Below are positions 14,387-19,236 of a DNA stretch of 19,236 bases, in pieces. This stretch comes from Sabulitectum sp964571965 (GTDB lineage: Bacteria > Fermentibacterota > Fermentibacteria > Fermentibacterales > JCC-6): NCBI GenBank assembly GCA_964571965.1, contig CAZNFQ010000035.1, positions 1 to 19,236 on the forward strand. Direction: 5' to 3'. Each line of letters opens with the position of its first letter. The first letter of the stretch is position 1. A program made the position numbers and the translations under genes. The notes beneath the pieces are model-generated. The model worked only from the letters and a program-made list of their open reading frames with translations, was not told the origin of the DNA and did not search any database.

Positions 14387-17259
14387 CAAAAACATTTTCC
14401 ATGGTTTACACTGTCATTCTGGCACTGGTGATGATTGGTGTTGTTTTCGGAATACTAACCGACAGCCGCAACAGTATCCTTATCAAAGAAATGATCTACG
14501 TTGCCGGAGGTGCTCTGGCTTCACTTCTGGGCGGTATTCTCGTTCTCAGGGGCTCGTTCTGCTTCAAGGGAAGAATTTCCGGTTACTTTCTGGCATCACT
14601 GGCTGCAGTTATTCTTTACTCATCTCTGAGGCATGTTACCGGACTGGGGTCAGTGAACGGACCCTTTACTCTCATGATGCTTGTATCCCTTTCCGTTCTT
14701 GCGGTTACAGGGCTTCTTTTCGTTGAGATCAAGGGTCTCAGACTTCTTTCGGGCATCCTTCTGGCATCATCGGCCATCCTTTTCGTATATGCCTTAATGC
14801 AGTGGCAGGGGGTCAATATCTTCCAGTGGGACGCAGCTCTCACCAGAAGCGGAAGAAGCACCGGCAGTCTGGGCAATCCCAATCTTCTTGGAGGTTTTGC
14901 CTCTGCACTGGTTCCCCTAGGTATCACGGTTTTCATCATGTGGAAAAAACCCTCAAGACCCTTGAAATACATATCAGCGGGTCTCTTTACCATTCTGGCG
15001 GTTCTTGCGGTGATTTCCAGCGGTACCCGGGGAAGCATTCTTGGACTGACAGCCGGGTGCGGATTCATGGCTTTCTGGTATATCAGGAAATACAGGATAT
15101 CACCGAAGGCAACCCTCCCGGTTCTTCTTATACTTGCCGCCGTACTGGCAGCTGCGGCCCTTCCAATGTCATCCAGACTGTCTGAACTCGATCCCGGAGC
15201 CGAGGAGCAGGGAACTCTGCAGGTAAGGAAACTCATATGGTCCGGTGCATTGGCTGTTTTCGCCGACGATCCTCTGTTCGGTCACGGACCCGGCTCATTT
15301 CAAATCCTTTATCCTGAACACAGAAGCCCCTATTACAATATCCTGGGAGTGAGTCACAATACCCTCCATGCACACTGCGAGTACCTGGAAATACTCGTTG
15401 ACCTGGGGATTACCGGGCTTCTGCTCTGGGGAGCTGTGGCTTTTTTCGCCTTCAGGAAACTACCGGCTGCAGGTCCTCTTCAGGCGGCTGCATTCGCTGG
15501 TCTTGCGGCCATGCTTGCGGAAGCGTTCGTATCCGTGCACCTGAGGTGGCCTCCCACTGCCTGGCTGTTCTCCTTCTTCGCCATGCTTTCAATGGCATCC
15601 GATGTGAGGCCGGAGAAAACAGGTCTCCGAAATATTCCCCTTGGCGCCGCTCTGATCCTTTCATCCGTATTCCTCTCCTTTGGTTTTGTGAACCATTATC
15701 TCCCTGCCATGGAATCATCGAGACTGGTATTCATGGGGAAGGATATCTTTCTGAACAGAACCGAATCCGCCATGCAGACCGCATACTCAGCTGCGGATCA
15801 GTGGAGGAGTACACGTGATCCCGGAGCTCTGGATGCTGCGCTTTCCAACTGGAGCTATGCCTCATCCTGTGCTGACAGCTCTGTCTACTACTCAGGGCTG
15901 GGTACCGAGGTGTATCCCTACGATCTGGGAAGCTGGTATGCCCTTGGCAGCGCCCATCTCACCAGATACATGATAATGAAGCCTCCATCGCCTGCAATGC
16001 AGGAAGCCCTTGAATATTCAGGAAGAGCGGTTCCATACACGGAGGAAGAGCTGCAGGCGGAGCTGGAAAGCGGAATGGATTCCTACTCCACTCTGGTTTC
16101 AATGGCTCCGAACTATGCAGAGGTTCACAACAACCTTGCCCTGGGATATTCGAACATGGGTCTGGTGGATCTGGCACTTGATGAACTTTACAGGGCATAC
16201 ATGCTCCACGGACACCGGAGGAGCGATTATTTCCAGCAGGCTGTTTCCCTCCTTCCCATTTCTGATGGTTCTGTATCCGGGTGCGCGCTGATTTTTCATT
16301 ACATCATAAAGGGGTACCAGCCTGACGCGCCTGCAGAGAGGCAGGCGGAACTGCTTCACAACATCGGCTCATATGTTTCCTTCATCTACTCTTCCATTCC
16401 GGACCAACGGGATTCACTGGCGGCGGTTCTAACGGACATAGCCGAATCGGAATTCGACCCGGAAGCAGCGGCGCCCATTGTGGAACTTATTCAGGCCGGG
16501 CAGCCCGGCAGCCTTATCAGCTGGTGGAACAATGGAGACCGGGAAGCAGCCGACGCCTCAAGTCTTCAGGACACTTACCTTTCAACCATCAACCTGTGCG
16601 CGTATACAGGCTGCGCTTTCCCAGGAGGACTGTCTTCGGAGAGAGAGTTTTACACTTTCCCCATGGAAGTTCTGAAGGAGTCCGGTTTCAGCAGAGAGAG
16701 TTTCGAATGGACCTTGAAGGTGCTGCTTAATCAGATAGAGATAGACCGCAATCTTGATGCCGCCTTTACTCTGGCTTCCAGCAGCCGTTTCAGCGGGAAT
16801 GTGTCTGACGAAGTGATGGATCGGCTTGATCAGATAAGAGAAGCCTCAGGGGGAAGCAGAACGGCTTTGCGCAGCGGCATAGAGATGCCCTGGCTGGATG
16901 GTTCTCTGCCGGATCTCATCTCCGATACACTGCAGGTTCTGGAACAGCAGGACTCACTGAACAGTGCCTGGTATGAGATGGAGTTCGAAATGACCTACCT
17001 GTTTCTCTCATCCTACTGGTGGGACTATCAGATATTTTCCTGGTCGCAGAACGAGTATCTTCTTGAAAGGGCCTTTTACTGCAGGGATATGATAAAGGCC
17101 CTTAATCCCGATTCCTGGCAGGGACGTGTTTCCACGGCCATACAGCGAACCGAGGAAAAAGCAGCGGTGTTCATGTTCCATGTGTCTCCCCAGCTGGAAC
17201 AGCTGAAGGGAGATCTGGTGGCTGGAGTAGAGAGGCTTCCAGCCCCGCCGCCGGAATGA
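14383..17259 (+). CDS. O-antigen ligase/polymerase (Wzy_C-type) with large TPR-containing C-terminal region
   Basis: The protein has 958 residues. About 11-12 membrane spans fill residues 1-445. The Wzy/WaaL-type signature regions are TGSLGNPNLLGGFAS, SSGTRGSILGL and, in the large loop, HNTLHAHCEYLEILVDLG (H325, H329, H331, E333); the Arg and His of such loops are the usual catalytic candidates. After residue ~445 comes a ~510-residue soluble tail, predicted periplasmic. It has at least one clear TPR (577-608, YAEVHNNLALGYSNMG...) and otherwise helical, aromatic-rich repeats. By family, it would polymerise lipid-linked repeats or ligate a glycan to lipid A or another acceptor. TPR tails also occur in protein O-oligosaccharyltransferase-like members. 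Start ATG 14383 has AAGGAG upstream and an ATGA overlap. It is the last gene before a terminator. Confidence 0.85.
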   Translation: MTKTFSMVYTVILALVMIGVVFGILTDSRNSILIKEMIYVAGGALASLLGGILVLRGSFCFKGRISGYFLASLAAVILYSSLRHVTGLGSVNGPFTLMMLVSLSVLAVTGLLFVEIKGLRLLSGILLASSAILFVYALMQWQGVNIFQWDAALTRSGRSTGSLGNPNLLGGFASALVPLGITVFIMWKKPSRPLKYISAGLFTILAVLAVISSGTRGSILGLTAGCGFMAFWYIRKYRISPKATLPVLLILAAVLAAAALPMSSRLSELDPGAEEQGTLQVRKLIWSGALAVFADDPLFGHGPGSFQILYPEHRSPYYNILGVSHNTLHAHCEYLEILVDLGITGLLLWGAVAFFAFRKLPAAGPLQAAAFAGLAAMLAEAFVSVHLRWPPTAWLFSFFAMLSMASDVRPEKTGLRNIPLGAALILSSVFLSFGFVNHYLPAMESSRLVFMGKDIFLNRTESAMQTAYSAADQWRSTRDPGALDAALSNWSYASSCADSSVYYSGLGTEVYPYDLGSWYALGSAHLTRYMIMKPPSPAMQEALEYSGRAVPYTEEELQAELESGMDSYSTLVSMAPNYAEVHNNLALGYSNMGLVDLALDELYRAYMLHGHRRSDYFQQAVSLLPISDGSVSGCALIFHYIIKGYQPDAPAERQAELLHNIGSYVSFIYSSIPDQRDSLAAVLTDIAESEFDPEAAAPIVELIQAGQPGSLISWWNNGDREAADASSLQDTYLSTINLCAYTGCAFPGGLSSEREFYTFPMEVLKESGFSRESFEWTLKVLLNQIEIDRNLDAAFTLASSSRFSGNVSDEVMDRLDQIREASGGSRTALRSGIEMPWLDGSLPDLISDTLQVLEQQDSLNSAWYEMEFEMTYLFLSSYWWDYQIFSWSQNEYLLERAFYCRDMIKALNPDSWQGRVSTAIQRTEEKAAVFMFHVSPQLEQLKGDLVAGVERLPAPPPE

Positions 17260-17315
17260 TCACTTGATGGACTTCCGGTAATTCTTTAGATTACCTTTAC
17301 TTGTGCTGATCAGGC

Positions 17316-17338
17316 ATGGGCGCGTAGCGCCCATTTTT
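17316..17338 (+). terminator. Intrinsic terminator closing the glycan operon
   Basis: A perfect 8-base-pair, GC-rich stem ATGGGCGC/GCGCCCAT (17316-17323 and 17327-17334) with a GTA loop is followed directly by a run of five T. It lies 57 bases after the ligase stop codon and before rimP. Confidence 0.8.
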
Positions 17339-17346
17339 GCTATAAC
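17338..17346 (+). promoter_or_regulatory. Extended -10 promoter for the rimP-nusA operon
   Basis: TGCTATAAC (TG at 17338-17339, -10 box TATAAC at 17341-17346, 5 of 6 to consensus) starts on the last T of the terminator tract. No good -35 box exists, because that position falls in the terminator stem; extended -10 promoters often lack one. The leader of ~30 bases includes a small CCTGT/ACAGG inverted repeat (17348-17362) and CGGAGG (17369-17374) seven bases before the TTG start. Confidence 0.5.
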
Positions 17347-17381
17347 ACCTGTGTCAAACAGGATTTAACGGAGGTTTTCTC

Positions 17382-17801
17382 TTGGCTCAAGACGATGTGC
17401 TGCAGCATGTTGAAAAAATAGTCGAAGACATGGGTCTTCTTCTGATCGACGCGAATCTTTTCCAGGCCGGGCGAAGAAGGGTTCTCCGTGTTCTCGTTGA
17501 CAAGAAGGACAGAGTAAACCTCGACGAGTGCGCAGCGGTTTCCAGGGCCATCGGCGGCACGGTGGAAACCCTTGCCCTGATCGAAGGGCCTTACACCCTG
17601 GAAGTGAGTTCTCCGGGCATAGGCAGACCCCTGGCAACGGAGAATGACTGGATCCGCTGCTGCGGAAGAAATATTGAAGTAAAGACCGACGACGGCGAAT
17701 ACACCGGAATTCTCATGGAATATGCCCCGGGTGTTCTGCGGTTCGAGGACGGCAAAGAAATACAAACTGACAGCATTCTGGCTGCCAGGGAAGTTATCTG
17801 A
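17382..17801 (+). CDS. rimP: Ribosome maturation factor RimP
   Basis: The 139 residues match RimP (YhbC/DUF150), which assists late assembly of the 30S subunit in the cytoplasm. The N-terminal alpha/beta domain contains the DECAAVSRAIGG stretch, and the family hallmark YTLEVSSPGIGRPL spans 71-84 (usually SSPGIDRPL; here Gly replaces Asp). A C-terminal SH3-like barrel covers about residues 92-139 (RCCGRNIEVKTDDGEYTGIL). The protein is a little shorter than the common ~150 residues. The start is TTG 17382 behind CGGAGG, with no better in-frame ATG nearby. It lies 12 bases before nusA, the conserved arrangement in many bacteria. It is probably transcribed from the extended -10 promoter just upstream. 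Confidence 0.93.
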   Translation: MAQDDVLQHVEKIVEDMGLLLIDANLFQAGRRRVLRVLVDKKDRVNLDECAAVSRAIGGTVETLALIEGPYTLEVSSPGIGRPLATENDWIRCCGRNIEVKTDDGEYTGILMEYAPGVLRFEDGKEIQTDSILAAREVI

Positions 17802-17813
17802 CAGGAGGGTAAA

Positions 17814-19187
17814 TTGGCGGATTTTGAAAGAATTGAAGCCCTTGCAGGTCTGGTAAGGGAAAAAGGGGTCAACAGGGAAATCCTGCTAAAAAGCCTCCAT
17901 GCGGGTCTTGTGAAGGCATCACTCAGGGAGTACGGTGAGGAACAGGATATAAAGGTTACCTGGGAGCAGGGATCCGGTGATATCAGAATGGAAGCCATGA
18001 AAACCGTGGTGGAGAAAATCGGCCGTCACTGTACACATGTGGAAATAGACCTGAAGAAGGCAAGGAAGATAGACCCCGATTGCGAAATTGGCGATCAGGT
18101 GGCAGTTCCCATCAGCATTACCGACTTCGGCCGTTCCGCCGTTAACGAATTCAGAAGTGAATTCCTTCTGCTGGTAAAGTCCGCAGAGAGGAACCAGGTC
18201 TGGAAGGAGTACGCCGACCGCATTGGCTGCATAATACCAAGATGCAGGGTTCAGCAGGTATACAGGAACAGGATTCTCGTACAGGTGGCGGGAAAGATCG
18301 AAGCTGTGGTTCCCGCCGATGAGAGGGCACGCGGCGAAAGGTATGATCAGGGTGATTCCATCACTCCTGTTCTTATCAGAGTCGAGAAGCCTGAAAGCCT
18401 GGAGCCCCAGCTTGTTCTGTCCAGGGCAACTCCCGACCTCGTGAGGAGGCTTTTCGAGCGGGAAGCCCCTGAGATAGAAGAAGGCGTGGTTCAGATAAAG
18501 GCAATAGCAAGGGAAGCCGGGGTCAGATCGAAGATCGCCGTGACAAGCACGGATATGCGAATAGACGCTGTGGGAGCCTTCGTGGGAATGAAGGGAACCA
18601 GAGTTCAGTCGGTGATGCGTGAGCTCAACGGTGAAAGGATCGACATACTGCCCTGGACAAGGGACAAACTGGTTCTTGCTTCACAGGCCCTTGCCCCTGC
18701 AACGGTTCTGCACATGGGATCCGGTGAAAGCTTCAACAGGGAAACGGGTGAGATGGAAGAGGTTTTCGTGGCAGTGGTGCCCGATGACCACCTTTCCCTG
18801 GCCATAGGCAGAAACGGGCACAATGTAAGGCTGGCAGGCAATCTGGTAGAGCGCAGGATCGATCTGAAGACACAGTCCCAGTGGGAAGAGGAAAACCGCT
18901 GGCAGAACATGCTCAGAGTTGACGTAAGCGAGCTTCCCGGTGTAACCGGCAAACTCGCGGAAAGACTCAGCAGAGCGGGTTTTGACTCCGCCCAGATGCT
19001 CATCGACGCAAAAGAAGAAGATCTTCTCGATGTTCAGGGAGTGGGTCCTGTGAAGGTTGCGCAGCTTTTAGCAGAAGCCTCTGAACTTGTGGAGAAAAGG
19101 GTTCATCAGATTGAGACCGCCAAAAAGCTGGAGGAAAATAGCTCAGCGGAATCCGATGAAGAAGAAAATACGAATAACGACGAATAA
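17814..19187 (+). CDS. nusA: Transcription termination/antitermination factor NusA
   Basis: The 457 residues follow the NusA domain order. The N-terminal RNA-polymerase-binding domain (1 to ~125) has REILLKSLHAGLVKASLREYG. The S1 domain covers about 134-200. KH1 has its GxxG loop GMKG at 258-261, and KH2 has AIGRNGHNVRLA from 330. A C-terminal helix-hairpin-helix region from about 374 (LPGVTGKLAERLSRAG, then LLDVQGVGPVKVAQLL) is followed by an acidic Glu/Asn-rich tail (EEENTNNDE). It binds RNA polymerase and nascent RNA, modulating pausing, termination and antitermination. Only one helical C-terminal unit is present, as opposed to the two acidic repeats of E. coli, which is usual outside Gammaproteobacteria. 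The start is TTG 17814 with AGGAGG five bases upstream. Confidence 0.96.
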   Translation: MADFERIEALAGLVREKGVNREILLKSLHAGLVKASLREYGEEQDIKVTWEQGSGDIRMEAMKTVVEKIGRHCTHVEIDLKKARKIDPDCEIGDQVAVPISITDFGRSAVNEFRSEFLLLVKSAERNQVWKEYADRIGCIIPRCRVQQVYRNRILVQVAGKIEAVVPADERARGERYDQGDSITPVLIRVEKPESLEPQLVLSRATPDLVRRLFEREAPEIEEGVVQIKAIAREAGVRSKIAVTSTDMRIDAVGAFVGMKGTRVQSVMRELNGERIDILPWTRDKLVLASQALAPATVLHMGSGESFNRETGEMEEVFVAVVPDDHLSLAIGRNGHNVRLAGNLVERRIDLKTQSQWEEENRWQNMLRVDVSELPGVTGKLAERLSRAGFDSAQMLIDAKEEDLLDVQGVGPVKVAQLLAEASELVEKRVHQIETAKKLEENSSAESDEEENTNNDE

Positions 19188-19213
19188 AGAGGCCTGGAAG
19201 AAGGTGATTTCCT

Positions 19214-19236
19214 TTGACGGATAACAAGATTGCAAA
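19214..19236 (+). CDS. Start of next operon gene, probably infB (partial)
   Basis: TTG 19214 follows AAGGTGAT by a few bases and opens a frame reading (M)TDNKIA before the window ends. In most bacteria infB (translation initiation factor IF-2), or a short ylxR/ylxQ gene, comes after nusA. Seven codons cannot decide which. No terminator lies between it and nusA. Confidence 0.4.

Noticed and set aside
14616..15236. 206-codon open frame on the minus strand
   Set aside because: It is antisense to the membrane domain of the ligase, with an Arg/Ser/Pro-rich composition typical of antisense shadows.
17264..17292. TTGATG-17-TAGATT as a promoter upstream of the terminator (attenuator idea)
   Set aside because: Only 4 of 6 matches in each box, and a transcript from it would run straight into the terminator. 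There is no independent support.
1..19236. tRNA or rRNA genes, CRISPR arrays, insertion sequences, phage genes
   Set aside because: None seen on either strand. The few apparent repeats are short motif similarities between paralogous coding regions.

Overview
The window looks like chromosome from a Gram-negative (two-membrane) bacterium of moderate GC content. The evidence is two predicted outer-membrane beta-barrel proteins, a heptosyltransferase-type enzyme and polyprenyl-phosphate glycan machinery. Arginine is often encoded by AGG/AGA, and GTG and TTG starts are common. The general look, with many small secreted proteins and surface-glycan genes unlike those of model species, suggests an uncultivated lineage, perhaps of the FCB group (for example Fermentibacterota-like). 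That placement is impressionistic and needs a NusA or RimP tree.

Layout. (1) 1-340, minus strand: the 5' part of a secreted protein with an SH3-like domain, running off the left edge. (2) 341-560: a divergent intergenic region with a good minus-strand promoter and a weaker back-to-back plus-strand promoter. (3) 561-12258, plus strand: eleven tightly overlapping genes. They encode a GT-C membrane glycosyltransferase, a B12-type radical SAM enzyme, a ChbG/HpnK-like deacetylase, a second GT-C enzyme, a GT9 enzyme, a second B12-type radical SAM enzyme, a GT2 enzyme, a polyprenyl-phosphate sugar phosphotransferase, two exported beta-barrel-like proteins and a small exported CBM48/AMPK-type glycan-binding protein. 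(4) 12282-17259, after a gap of only 23 bases: a MalK/UgpC-type ABC ATPase, a WecA/TagO-type phosphoglycosyl transferase, and a large O-antigen ligase/polymerase with a TPR-bearing C-terminal region. (5) 17260-17381: an intrinsic terminator followed immediately by an extended -10 promoter. (6) 17382 to the right edge: the housekeeping transcription/translation operon rimP-nusA and the first codons of the next gene, probably infB.

How it may work together. The 561-17259 block reads as one cell-surface glycan or glycolipid assembly unit. Two membrane phosphoglycosyl transferases could start chains on polyprenyl phosphate, and GT2 and GT9 would extend them in the cytoplasm. The GT-C enzymes would add sugars from lipid-linked donors on the outer face, and the Wzy/WaaL-like protein would polymerise or ligate the product. 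The barrels and the CBM48 protein may act at the outer membrane. The most unusual part is a deacetylase plus two cobalamin-type radical SAM enzymes and a GT2. This enzyme mix recalls the HpnI/HpnK/HpnJ steps that build the hopanoid cyclitol-ether headgroup, but no hopanoid scaffold gene is present here. A modified aminosugar, cyclitol or lipid headgroup is therefore a reasonable hypothesis, not a demonstrated function. No flippase, no chain-length regulator, and no tRNA, rRNA, CRISPR array or insertion sequence was seen.
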